Assembly: GCA_001600455.1 (NCBI GenBank)
Contig: BCKC01000009.1
Span: 620,001 to 684,000, forward strand
Origin: Endocalyx cinctus
Taxonomy: Eukaryota; Ascomycota; Sordariomycetes; Amphisphaeriales; Apiosporaceae
Reading direction: 5' to 3'
Length of the DNA stretch: 64,000 nucleotides
Shown here: positions 34,851-46,110 of the stretch, one piece after another
Layout: every line of letters starts with the position of its first letter
How positions within the stretch are numbered: position 1 is the stretch's first letter
The notes under the pieces: generated by a model
Database searches by the model: none
What the model was told of the DNA's origin: nothing
What the model saw: the letters and a program-made list of their open reading frames with translations, nothing else
Translations under genes and position numbers: made by a program

Positions 34851-36653
34851 CTAAGCTTCAGAAGCGATATGCGTATGGAAAAAATCCACATAATCAAACA
34901 TACTCCTCTTATAGTGCCTCGCGAACGTGCCATCCGTCCTATTCACCGTCTGCATGCCGAACTGGTCCTGGTAGCTGCCAAACTCATTATTATCGATCCA
35001 GCTCCACGCCAGAGCGCCGATGACGTTGACCCCGTCGTCGTGGATAGCGCGCAGCATCTCGGTCAGGAAGTCGACGTAGTACAGCGACCGATCGAGGTCG
35101 TACCGCTGCGCCTCGAGCGGCAGGTCGTACTCGCCCCGCACGGGAAACCCGAACTCGGTCACCATGACGCCGCCGCGCGGCTTGAACGTGCTCCAGACGT
35201 ACCCGAGCTGCTGCCGCACGGCCTGCGGCGCGATCTGCGGGAACGAGTTCGACTGCGCGCCCGCGAGCCACCCGTCCGCCTGCCGGTTCGTCGTCGGCGC
35301 GCAGATCGGGTACTCGGTGTGTAGAGGGTTCAGCCGGCACGCCTCGTACCCGCCTTCCGGGTCGGTCGCGAAGAAGGCCGTATACGGGTCGAACGCCCAG
35401 AAGTCGACGGTGCCGTTCGCCAGGGCGATCTGCTCGTCCGTGAGGGGGATCAGTCCCAGGAGCGGCGTGTCGAGGACCGTTTGAGGGTACTGCTCCCCGA
35501 GGAAGAGCGGGTTCGACATGATGCCTAAGATGAAGTCTTGGTACCGCAGGGCCGCGGCGACGTCGGATTCGCTGGATATGTCCAGCGGCATGGCGAGGTT
35601 GTTGGCGAATTTCAGAGTCACCTGGCCGGTCCCGTTCAGGACCTCCTTGTACCAATGGTACACCTCGGCGTGGCCTATCAGCTGGTACGTGAGGAAGTTC
35701 CAATCGGGTGTCATGTTCGGGACGGCGATGTTCGGCTCGTTGATGGTGAACCATATCGGTACTTTATCCCCGTATCGCGTCATGACCTGTTTCGCGTAGT
35801 ACAGAAAATGCTTGGCAAAATTCGCCGCGTCCGCCGCCACCCCGAGCGGGTAATCTATGTGTAACAAGGTGACGACGGGGGTCACGCCGTACTCGAGACA
35901 CGTGGCGATGACGTCGTCGTAGTGTTCGAGCGCCTCCGTGTTGATCGGCGAGCCCTCGACCCCGAACGGGACCACCCGGCTCCACGCGATGGAGAAGGAG
36001 TAATACGGTATCCCGATGGCCGCGAGTCGCGCTATATCCTGCTTGTACAGGAAATACCCCATATTCGCGACGTTGGAATCGTTCTGTCCCGGCGTGAGGA
36101 CGGTACCGAGCGCGTCGAGGAGCACGGGCCCGCGACCGCCGAATTGCAACCCGCCTTCGATCTGCCACGCGCTCCCCGCCACACCCCAGACGAAGTCGGA
36201 GGGGAACTTCAGCGAGCCGTCGTCGTCCGATGTCGCGGCCCGCGCGGGCAGCGCGGGAGGAAAGATCAGCTCGCTGCTCGGCACGGGCGTAGGGGAGGCG
36301 GTCGTCGTGAACGGCGGCTGGTTACTGTAGCTGAAGGCGGCCCACAGCGCGTGGTAGGCGACGTCGCCGTAAGGTCCGTCACCGATCTGGGTCGGCGCCG
36401 CGTCTAGGTCGTACGTCGTGTAGGTGACGTCGGTGGGCAGGAGGGTGGACGCTTCGCTGAAAGGAGGCGCGTAGGAGGTGGGCAGCGATAGCGGCGAGCT
36501 TAGGGGCGTGGCGTACCGCGCCGTGCTCATGGGCTGGTAGGTAAATGATCCGTAGGTCCATGACGTCGTGGCCGTAGCTGTCGCCTCCTGAGGCCGCGGC
36601 GATGCGTTCGCGACGCCGCCGATGCCGAGAAATACTAACAACCCAAGCAACAT
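34851..36653 (-). CDS. Secreted GH1 beta-glucosidase-like enzyme
   Basis: Glycoside hydrolase family 1, which cleaves beta-glucosides with retention. Intronless, 600 residues. A signal peptide is evident (LLGLLVFLGIGGVANA, cut near residue 17). A Ser/Thr/Pro-rich segment of about 125 residues follows before the barrel begins at FPSDFVWGVAGSAWQIEGG (about 150). The acid/base Glu306 is in WFTINEPN and the nucleophile Glu500 in VMVTEFGF. Gln164, His265 and Asn305 occupy expected glycone-site positions. The usual HWDLP is HIDYP, and the usual ENG is EFG, so substrate preference may differ. NGT and NRT sites would allow N-glycosylation. The secreted N-terminal extension is not part of the usual fungal GH1 enzyme. 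It would act outside the cell on plant or fungal glucosides, perhaps aryl glucosides given the nearby hydroxylases (inference). Confidence 0.92.
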   Translation of the reverse strand: MLLGLLVFLGIGGVANASPRPQEATATATTSWTYGSFTYQPMSTARYATPLSSPLSLPTSYAPPFSEASTLLPTDVTYTTYDLDAAPTQIGDGPYGDVAYHALWAAFSYSNQPPFTTTASPTPVPSSELIFPPALPARAATSDDDGSLKFPSDFVWGVAGSAWQIEGGLQFGGRGPVLLDALGTVLTPGQNDSNVANMGYFLYKQDIARLAAIGIPYYSFSIAWSRVVPFGVEGSPINTEALEHYDDVIATCLEYGVTPVVTLLHIDYPLGVAADAANFAKHFLYYAKQVMTRYGDKVPIWFTINEPNIAVPNMTPDWNFLTYQLIGHAEVYHWYKEVLNGTGQVTLKFANNLAMPLDISSESDVAAALRYQDFILGIMSNPLFLGEQYPQTVLDTPLLGLIPLTDEQIALANGTVDFWAFDPYTAFFATDPEGGYEACRLNPLHTEYPICAPTTNRQADGWLAGAQSNSFPQIAPQAVRQQLGYVWSTFKPRGGVMVTEFGFPVRGEYDLPLEAQRYDLDRSLYYVDFLTEMLRAIHDDGVNVIGALAWSWIDNNEFGSYQDQFGMQTVNRTDGTFARHYKRSMFDYVDFFHTHIASEA

Positions 36654-38638
36654 GATGGTGCAGAGTATTTGGGACCGATAGGTTTGTCGGTTTGCTCGCG
36701 GGAGGCGAAAAGGTAAAGCATGTGCCTATCTATCTACTTCTGCGGTGAGGTCACCTGGAACTTCACCTCGGGAAAGATGTTACTGTACCATTGTTTATAT
36801 ACATATACCGACAAGAGGCAGGGATGATTTTTTCTTTCTTTCTTCATTGTGCGGAGAACCCGGTGGGTTTGTGGGGAATTCAAAGTAACCTTCTAAGTTG
36901 GGATGTGAATGATCTGGAGTTACCGTACTCTGAGTCGGATGAGGGGAATTTGCCCGATAAAATTCTAAAGCAAGGATAAAGAAATTTGTCTCAGGCCGTA
37001 ATTAGAATAACAACGCTGCGGAGATGAGGATTATTGAACATTATGCACTGAAAGGGGTACTCAATTTGAGCTTACTGGTCAGATTAGTTAGAGACCGGAT
37101 TTAAATAAGACTTATGGATACATATATAGTCAAGTTCAAGAATATATGTAGCATTAGAGCTCACGGTCCCTCAATCAGAGGGAGGGGGAGTATCTAGACC
37201 GTCGTTCCACGCACGTAATGCCGCCGTTAGACCACAAAAGGCTACTATTTAAGTCGAGGTGTAAACATAATATTTATCGCCTAAGTTTAAAGTAATTTCA
37301 TCTAATGAAAAAATTGGTCATTACGGAGAATACCGATCTAATGAGTATGATACACTTTCTCTGTCTCGAACACCCTCGTTGTCCATGTTATTGTCATGAT
37401 TTTAAGTGAGGAGCATACACAGGAAACCATCATTATTTGAGAGCTCATATTTTTATATCTAACCTCTTTTTAGATTCTACCCTCCAAATTGAACTTTTTT
37501 GATGGAGAGCGTGTATAATTGAAGTTGCTATATGCTTAGGGAAGGGAACCAACGATATCACCCGATACATAGGACTCGGTGGTAACTAGTATGATTTAAA
37601 CTTGTATGTAATTCAACATTAGTTATTGTACTATTTTACAGGAATACTAGTTAAAATATAGCAATCCAAATACAATCTTGACAGATACGTCGCTGCTTAT
37701 ATAAGTGATTAAACCTATGATGCCTAGTTGTAATCGGGATGGAGGCTTACTAGAGAGGGTTTCAAAGACTGAGCTGTCAATTTCTACGGTTGTCTGGTCC
37801 TAGATCAAGCGAGACCTGATATCAAACACGATTCGCGATTGTCTAGTAGTGTTCTCTAGTAGCCCGCGGACGTCACCAAGTATCATGGTTGGTTAAATCG
37901 ATGGGCAACGTCGATCTATGTGAACACCGATTACAAAATATTTAGGCTTCCTTTATTACTATTGGATTTTCCGGAAAAGGGTTTTTTTTTTTTTTTTGGC
38001 GACAGTGTATGTCCTCATTCGCAGCTAGAAGACCATATTTTCTATATGAATAATATACTAGATACGGCCTACTTCCCGAAAGTACGATTTATTTTCTGTC
38101 AGCCAGCTTACCCCTATATACTTGAGCACCACGCAACTGGAATTACGTCGTTCCGCACATCGGTGTTTTCGTCCTTGTTCAATACCCTACGTCGACGTAT
38201 ATAATGACCGGACAACTAATTTTGGCAGACTCTTTTTTCATGGCATATTTTACTTGTAAGATCATGATGATGAATAGCTTGATATTTTTCCTTGTTTTAT
38301 GCGATGATGTTTCCCATACACGTGAGGATAATACGGACACATCATATCATAAGTATTAACTCAGAATTGATATCAATTACAGCAAAATAATCGAGTATTA
38401 TACAAGTAGAGTTTCCACAATAAAGAACACTTTGTCCAATCATGAACCCGAAGAAGTAGTACCCTGCTACATCTCCTGGGATATTTCTTCCTGTTTGCGT
38501 GTCTGGTATATATCTGCCTTGATAAAAGTTTTCATAAGACCCTGGCTCCATTCTCGCTAACATTCTATCCGTGTTTACCTCTAGGAAAAAAGAAATAATA
38601 ATTAAATACTCCAACTCATAGAAAGACATAAAGGACAC
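36654..38638. other. Intergenic (2 kb)
   Basis: Upstream region of the beta-glucosidase and 3' flank of the regulator gene. AT-rich, with a 16-T run near 37982-37998. The longest frames (38342-38638 minus, 37920-38204 plus) carry no recognisable domain. Confidence 0.45.
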
Positions 38639-41243
38639 TTAAAATATACCTCCCATACCGCCGAGACTATCTATATCCTCCAGTCCGTGTTGGGGTACTA
38701 CGTTGGTCATTCCCGGCCAGACAGGGTGAAATTGACCCATGGGCGAAGATTCGACTTTCGGCTGGCCAGGCTGTTGCTGCTGTTGCTGATGCTGCTGCTG
38801 TCCCATCATCGCATTAGCAGCCGGGTTCATTCCGCCCATGTCGAAGGCCGGGGCCATCCCCGCTCCGGTGTTACCCGTCATCGCGTTGATCATGTAAGAG
38901 AAGTCTCCGGGCCCCATCTGATCCTGGATGGTGGTGAAGCTCTCCTGCACCTTGGGGTCGATCGGCACCGGGTTGCGCGGCTGGTGCGTCTCCTGCGCCA
39001 GCATGGTCAGGATCGCCGACTTGATCCGCTCGAACACGTCCCGGTACTTCCGCGCCGACGGATACCGCTCCGTCACGATGTACAGCAGTATTTGGCAGTC
39101 CGTTAAGGGCTCCTCGACTCGGATGAAATCTCGAGGGACGAGCCATGCGCAGTAGATGAGCGTTAAGCCTGCGTCGGGGGGAATCATGTTAGTATTGAAT
39201 GGTCGTGTAATAAGGTGAGAACATGTAGTAAAAAGCAAAATGGAATTATTAATGTACCTGCTAAGAACACCGACTGGATCGACAGCGCCGAGAACCCTAC
39301 GGGGAAGACGTGATGCAGCCGTCTGTAATCGGCGATGACGCCGGCGCAGGCGTCGGCGCAGAGCCGCAGGTACTGCAGGTTGACGGGGGTCTCGGCCAGC
39401 TTCGGGTACAGCAGGAAGCGGACGCAGCGGTGGTAGTGGATGGTGTAGAACTCGGCGCCCTCGTAGGCCATGTCCTGGCGGTGGGTGTAGTTGCGGGCGT
39501 CGTAAGGGATGGCGTCCTTCCAGGCGTTGAGCTGGTTGATGAAGTCGTTGATGGTCGCGTCCGACACATCATTGGGCCGGTCCACCCGGTAGATCAGGTG
39601 CTGGATCTCGGACTCGATCTTCTTGAGCCGCGTCCGGTGCACGAACGACGTCAGCGAGTTGGGCGGGTTCACCGGCACGCCGCTCGTCCGCATCGCCGCC
39701 TGCCGGATCACCCCGTCGTCTAGCGTGTCCTCGTCGATGTCGAGAGGGAGCTCCGCGTCGATGTCGTTGTCCGAGATGCTAGGCGGCCGCCCGATCGCGA
39801 TCGAGATGTCCCGGTCTAGGAAGTAGCATGTCCAGAATCGCCGCTTGTTCATCTCCCCTTCCACGTTCAGCTGCGGCCTCCGCGGCCGCCGGTGCAAGCC
39901 GAGCTCGGTGCAGAGCCGCATGGCCGCGCCTACGTACGTCCACGCGCCAGGGTCCCGAGGTGCACGGGTGCAGTAGAGGGCCATCAGCAGCAAGTAGTCG
40001 ATCGTCCTCGAATCGCGTAACCGGAGCATCGACTCCATCTCCCCGAAGGCGATGTCGTAGTGGTGGTCGCTGAAGAAATGGCCCATCTCTCCCGCCGACT
40101 CGAGCCATCGCCCGCTGACGGCGTATATGATGTGGAGGATGGTACGATCGTATTCGTCGTGAAGCGCATCGCGGTTATTGTGAAGTTTGATGACGCGCGC
40201 CGAGTGGACTACGGGATACCGCGTGGCGATGTGTCGGAACCAGCCTTGGATAAGCCTAGTAGCTACGCTGGGACTCAGGAAGGTCACCCCCACGACGTCG
40301 CCTAGGCTGGAAGAGTAAACTGACTTGGGTGCCGGGTCTTCTTCATCTTGATCATTTTGATCGGAATGTACGAAAAGAGTCGGCGCTCTCTGGCTGTGGA
40401 CGACCGAGTTTAATACTCGGCCGATGGTGATATTGGATGATGCACCGACGTAGTGTCCCGATGCGGAAAGTGATAAATCCCTGACAGCGAGTAATATATC
40501 GTTTGTATCATCATCTGGCGCTTCTTGTATCGGTGTGTGTATGGGGCCTGAATGACTTCTGGTAGGAAGAGGGAGTTGCTGTTGCGGCGACGATACAGGG
40601 AGCGTCACCCTTCTAAGGTGGTCTGTACCGGCTCCTATGTGGCCCAACGAATCAAGAAATGCCTCAAGCTCGGCCACACGCTGCTCAAGGGCTTTGATAT
40701 ATAACTTCTTCTCTCCCGCGGCAGGCACAAGAGGGACGATGTACACTTATGGTATTCATGGTGGTTAGAAGCCATGAGAATCACGGCATATTGGAAGGTA
40801 CTCACCGCATTTCTGCTGTACGCGAAGACATGAAGCACATGCAGGCCGTTGTCCATCGCACTAGATAAAAATAACACGTACGTTATGGTTAGAAGTCATG
40901 ATGGAGAGAAAAAACTTGTCAAGCACAAGGGTCGGAAGCATGCATGTACACGAGGTTGTCGACAGCCAACACACACACCTTTTGTTTTCGAGATTTACAT
41001 CTGCAGTTAAATTGTTAACAACGCATGTCGGCGGGATTTTAGATATTGTTTGATAATTTTTTTTTCTTCTTCTTTTTCGATTACTATCATGAGCTCGACG
41101 CTGACATACCTTTGGCAAGCTAAAGCTACCCGGTCACGTTTTCCAGGCTTACGGGAGGGTGTAGGTTGATGTTGTTCCGTACTAGGCGAGGTTCCAGACG
41201 CCGTCGTCTCCACCGTCTCGGGAGAGGGGCCACCACCGTCCAT
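38639..41243 (-). CDS. Zn(2)-C6 fungal transcription factor with fungal_trans domain
   Basis: Nuclear DNA-binding regulator. Exons (minus) are 41243-41110, 41000-40979, 40860-40806, 40745-39258 and 39168-38639, giving 742 residues. The binuclear cluster is complete: Cys43, 46, 53, 60, 63 and 70 in CX2CX6CX6CX2CX6C spacing, split over three exons with a 22-nt middle exon. A short coiled coil follows (LYIKALEQRVAELEAFLDSLG, about 82-102), the usual dimer element. The middle homology domain spans about 230-480 and includes FRHIATRYPVVHS, GAWTYVGAAMRLCTELGLHRR and RFWTCYFLDRDISIAIGRPP. The C-terminus is Gln/Met/Gly-rich and ends in DSLGGMGGIF, a likely activation region. Target genes are unknown. 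It is divergent from the FAD monooxygenase across 3.5 kb, which leaves room for shared control. The frame before the ATG is open only from a TTG. Confidence 0.92.
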
Positions 41244-44200
41244 ATGCAGACTTAAAAAAAAAACGATGCTCGAATAAACGAAATATAAGACTTCGGGTGT
41301 AACGATCGGCAAGGAGAAGCCGGAGTGGATCCCGAGCTAAAGTTAACACCACGGGGCGTGTGAAATAAGAAGATAGCGAAGAATCCTTAGTATAACATAG
41401 GCTGACGCGCGCCACCTATGTGCGTATGGGTGTGATACCACCAAGTTTCTAACTACTAATACCCTGGCTAGCTAAAAATGCTAGAAGACGAGGATATAGA
41501 TGGGGATCCACGATTAACTCCCGAATGCGGAATGTTTTTCTTTCTTTTAATTATTCAGTTTCGCGTGATAATGCCTTGGTAATAGTAATAAGGGAATTCC
41601 CGAGTATTGGATTTGATAGAAAGCGGAGCTTCTCTCGAAATTTAGACCAACCGGGTACCATGGAGGTTAGGATAAGTAAGTGTATCAGAATCTCTTGTCA
41701 TCCCATCCGATATCTGATCAATAATCTCGGAACGGAGGAGCCGATTCTTTCTTCTCTCCCTTTATCACGAGAGTGGAAATGCTATGGGAACGTCTTCTCG
41801 AAAAAGTTCATCCGCTACTTTAAAAAGAAATCCTTGCTTACGGGGGATGTTTTTTCTTATTGCGTTTTGCCTGCCGACGTCAAAAGCAAGCGTAGCGTTG
41901 GACTACTACAAGATAAACCGCCGCTTTTCCCTGGAGAGGTTTAAAGATGTTTATCCGGGTAAGCATTAACCCAAAGGAGGGAAGAGGAAGGGATGTTATT
42001 TAATATAAGACGCTGTTAAGTAATTTTTTGACGGACGATAAGGGGAAAACGTCATTCGTAGTATTTTTTTTTATCGCTTTCTAGCTCTGGGTTATTCAAA
42101 ATTCGATTGATCGAAAAGAAAAAGAAGTAAGCGGTAACGCTGTAGAAGTTCTAGAACATCTCTTGAACGAGTATGAATGAATAAATGGCAAATGCTTGTA
42201 CGTAGTAGGGCTAAAGAAGGAAGTGGAGAGAGCCAAGCCTACCACAATAATTGTGCTTCGAGGGAGAAAAAAGAGAGAGAAGAAAACAAGAAAAAAAGGA
42301 AACCCCACGAAATGCTTCTTTGCATAGAAAATCAAAACCACTTATTTTGTTTTATGCCCAGACTTTTTTCTCGCCCCCCAATTCCACAATATCAAAGTAG
42401 GTCCTAGTAATTAATACTTCACATACTCCGTAATCTAAGCCAAGTTGGTCAGTCATGTTCAATTTGACAGGTTTGAAAATAGTATATCCTCATGTCGATC
42501 TCTCCCAAACCAACGTGTATTGTAATATAGTTTTTATACATAATGCCTCAACTTTCACGTATGTACCAACATTACATGAAGAGTCTTTCCATCCTCTTAC
42601 TCAGAGTGGTCATTTATCATGTACGTATATGTATGTATACTATGTACAAGTGACAAGTGAGACTCGCTGACGTGTAAATTGAACTGAGCATAGCGCAATA
42701 TTAAAAAGAGAGCGGGGGTAACAAGTAAGAAGCTGAAAGAGGGTTATTGTTTATTGTGGGTTAATTAACCTCAAGAAATACGATGTAAATAGAACGGAGA
42801 GAGTGTGAGGAAAAGAAAAAGAAAGGCTTTACTCAATTTGTTCCTTGTTCCTTGTTCCTGGATTCTCTCTTAGAACCAAATCCTCGTATTCCACATAATA
42901 AAGTGCAATTATCCATTCTTTTTTTCTCTCTCTCGAATAACTATGAAGTCGGCAAGGCACACGAATCATAGGGCACGTATCTCATCTTAGCGGATATCTG
43001 GTGTTCCGCTCACGTCTTTTAGTGAGTTATATACATAGTAATGAAAACTAAAGAAGTGTGTGTCTGTGTGTCTTCATAATATAATATTATATATATTGAT
43101 GTCATATATATATATATATATATATAATACTTCCTGCATACGCCCTACCTGAAATAAAGCGGCATACCCTCATCCACCCTTTCATCGGAAAATCCCATCC
43201 TTTCTGCTTATCCACTTTATCGGGTGAACCAACCGACTGCCGAGATGCGGGTTTTGGGCTCATTTCTAAGATAGGCGGACATCTGAAGATCAACAGACGA
43301 AGTAGCGGAGATGAAGCGAGTAAGACGGTGAGAAAATTCATCCTCACCTTAGTCATGTAGCGTCACATCGACATTTAAATTCAAACTTTGCGCTTTGAAC
43401 AAGCAAGAATATACCGTTATCTCTGCTATGAAGTGAAAGTCTGGTGAGATATCCGTCTGCAATACTGCAATACATATTTAATAACATAGTCTAGACGGTA
43501 TCTCTTTGGCTGAAGCTCGCCTAGACGATGTTATGATCACGATGAGCCGGTGTGTTCTTATTCAGCTACATGAAACTCAAGGGATTTCGTACATCTTATC
43601 TCAGCCTGTCGGGAACAGATCGCATTAGATCGGTCCTGCATCTCCTCTACAAGAGAAACTCTGTATAATTCGTGACATTTGACTGGTTCCAATATGAAAA
43701 CGTGGGGAAAAAAATAATCGATATTACGCATTTACTTATTGATCTATTTCGATACTCTGCACATCGACACCCCCCAAGCGTTAACCGCGGCGAAATGGTT
43801 TCCTGCTTCTCTCTTTTGTGGCGGTCTCTCTCTTTCTCACCTTTTTTTTCTCTCTCGCTCCCCGTTGTTCTATACCTTTCCCTTCCCTGTTCCACCGTCG
43901 GAAACTCGATCCCGCTAGTCTATCTTTCAACGTCGCGGTGAATAAATGATATTCTTTTTTTGCGTAACCCAACATGAAAAAAATGGTAGTAATTCCCAGC
44001 CTTCCGATGATATTGGAGGGTCGGAGACGTTTGTTATGTATAGTAGAAGAAAAAAAAAAGCAAGGTTTCTTTTTTTAATCTCGAAAAACAAAGAAGAAAC
44101 CCACATCTAAAGCTCCCATCCACTCTCTTCTTTCCGCCGGCAAGGACGTCGCGAAAGCTCCGGCGGATCCTTTAACTTATTTATTTTTTTCGTTGGTTTT

Positions 44201-44781
44201 CTTTTTTTTTAAAAAATCTGAGTCCACTCTCCCTGTTTAGGGTAACACTAAGAGAGGACCACTATAGCTTCGGATCCGTCTACCCTTCTACTTTTTTTTC
44301 GCGCCTCTTGAAACAAAACGTGGTGCTTATTATTCTTATTATTATGCCCCCCTTCCTTCGCGAAGGGTTCTTTGTTATAAATAACCCCCCTATGCACCTC
44401 AAGAAGCGATGAGTATCTTTACTAACTAAGGATCGTGGGTATATTTCAAACATACAAATCTTCATCATCATTCTTAACCCGCAAGTAAATCTAAAGCCAC
44501 GTGAGGTGAGAAGGTCAATGTCTTGGCTCTCAACAGCTACTGGTCCATATTTTCATATATATACGTATATACATATATGATAATGCTTTCTTCCATGCGC
44601 GAATTAGTCCGCGGCTTACCTTTTTGAAAAAAGAAGTTCACTAACCCGTACCCCCCCCTATGAAGAAGAAAAGGGTGAGATAGGTAAGGGGAAGAAGAAA
44701 ACTTAATATTTATTTAAAAAAACAAGAGAAAAAAAGAAAAGGGTAGTTCGTCGGACTCGGTTGAAGAGTATTTGCCCAACA
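41244..44781. other. Divergent spacer (3.5 kb) between regulator and FAD monooxygenase
   Basis: AT-rich, with an AT dinucleotide repeat at 43104-43127, TACTCCGTA at 42424-42432 and several T-tracts. An ATG-started frame of 139 codons at 41525-41944 has no recognisable domain. I cannot point to a specific operator for the Zn2Cys6 protein. Confidence 0.45.
43104..43127. repeat. AT dinucleotide repeat
   Basis: About 12 uninterrupted AT units. Confidence 0.9.
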
Positions 44782-46110
44782 ATGAACTCATCCACTCCCT
44801 CCAACCGACCTCGAATCGCCATCATCGGAGCCGGCATCGGCGGCATGGCCCTCGCCATCGGGCTGATCAAGCGCGGAATCCCCGTCGTCGTGTACGAGGC
44901 CGCGGAGGCGTACTCGCCCGCCGGCGCCGGCATCGGGTTGGGGCCGAACGCGCTCGAGGCCATGGACCGGATCGACCCGCGGTTCAGGGCCGAGTACGAC
45001 CGGGCCAAGACCGGCAACCAGAGGCCCGAGTTCGAGCATACCGTCTTCGACGCCGTCTACGCCGAGGAAGGCTTCGGCGAGGAAAAGGGATGGGCTTGGG
45101 CTAGAGGGCGCGTAGGCGCACCTTACTTCACCCGCAGCAGCGCACACCGTAAGGACCTGCTCGAGATCATGGAGAGATTCATACCCCCCGGGACGGTCAG
45201 GTTCGGAAAACGGGCGCGCTCGGTTCGCCAGCTGGACGACGACGACGATGCTGACGATGATGATGATGACGGTGATGGCGGAGTAGAGATCGAGTTCGAG
45301 GACGGTGAGGTCGCTCGCGTCGACGCCCTCGTAGGCTGTGACGGCGTCAAGGGGCTCTCCCGACGACTCGTCCTAGAAGACTGGTACCCCGAGGAAGTCG
45401 CGCCGACGTATTGCGGGATGTACATCTACCGCGGACTGATCCCGATGGAAGACGCGCGACGAATCCTCGGCCGACACGCCGGGGACGCGAAATGGTTCAT
45501 GGCCAAGGGGAAAGGGGTAGCGATCTACCCTATCTCGAAGGGGAAAGAAGAAAACTTCGTCATCTTCCTGGCGGACCCGAACCCCTGGACCGAGGGGGAC
45601 GTGGCCGTGCCTTGCTCGCGCGAGGAGATGATCGCCGACCTCGAAGGGTTCGACGAGAGATTACTGCGGCTCGTGGATTACGCCAGACCGCTGAGATGGC
45701 CGATGTGGCACCACCCCTGCACCTCGACTTACTGCAAGGACAGGATCTGCATGCTGGGCGACGTCGCGCACGCTTCGAGCCCTCACCAGGCCGCGGGCGC
45801 GGGCCAGGGGCTCGAGGACGCGGCCGTCCTATCTCGCCTGCTCTCGCTGGTCGAGTGCTCCTCGGGCGAGCGGGAGAAGCGGCGGCAGCTTCGGCGCGCT
45901 TTCGAGACGTACGACGCGATCAGGCGACCGAGGGCGCAGAGGGTCGTCTCGACGAGCATAGAGGCCGGTGTCATGTATATGTGGATGAGCGAGGAATTTG
46001 GCGACGACATGGTCAAGGTGGTGGAGAACGCGAACCAGAGGCTGCACTGGATCTGGCAGCACGACCTCGGCGAAGATCTAATGAAGGCGGAACGAGAGTT
46101 CCGGCGATAA
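44782..46110 (+). CDS. FAD-dependent monooxygenase, salicylate-hydroxylase type
   Basis: Group A flavoprotein hydroxylase using NAD(P)H and O2. Intronless, 442 residues from the ATG at 44782 (CAACA context); the frame is open seven codons further, but only from TTG. Motifs are GAGIGG in the FAD Rossmann fold (16-21), CDGVKGLSRR (the DG motif, near 186-195), and GDVAHASSPHQAAGAGQGLEDA with Gly326-Asp327 contacting the FAD ribose. The YRGLIP and PHQAAGAGQGLEDA blocks place it with salicylate hydroxylases and related fungal aromatic monooxygenases. Asp makes up nearly all of residues 152-163, an insert before the DG motif that should be a surface loop. There is no signal peptide, so it is cytosolic. 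The exact substrate cannot be read from the sequence; it may also be a secondary-metabolite oxidase. Confidence 0.92.
   Translation: MNSSTPSNRPRIAIIGAGIGGMALAIGLIKRGIPVVVYEAAEAYSPAGAGIGLGPNALEAMDRIDPRFRAEYDRAKTGNQRPEFEHTVFDAVYAEEGFGEEKGWAWARGRVGAPYFTRSSAHRKDLLEIMERFIPPGTVRFGKRARSVRQLDDDDDADDDDDDGDGGVEIEFEDGEVARVDALVGCDGVKGLSRRLVLEDWYPEEVAPTYCGMYIYRGLIPMEDARRILGRHAGDAKWFMAKGKGVAIYPISKGKEENFVIFLADPNPWTEGDVAVPCSREEMIADLEGFDERLLRLVDYARPLRWPMWHHPCTSTYCKDRICMLGDVAHASSPHQAAGAGQGLEDAAVLSRLLSLVECSSGEREKRRQLRRAFETYDAIRRPRAQRVVSTSIEAGVMYMWMSEEFGDDMVKVVENANQRLHWIWQHDLGEDLMKAEREFRR

Noticed and set aside
41525..41944. 139-codon ATG frame upstream of the regulator
   Set aside because: No domain or codon bias like that of neighbouring genes; kept only as a possibility in the spacer entry.
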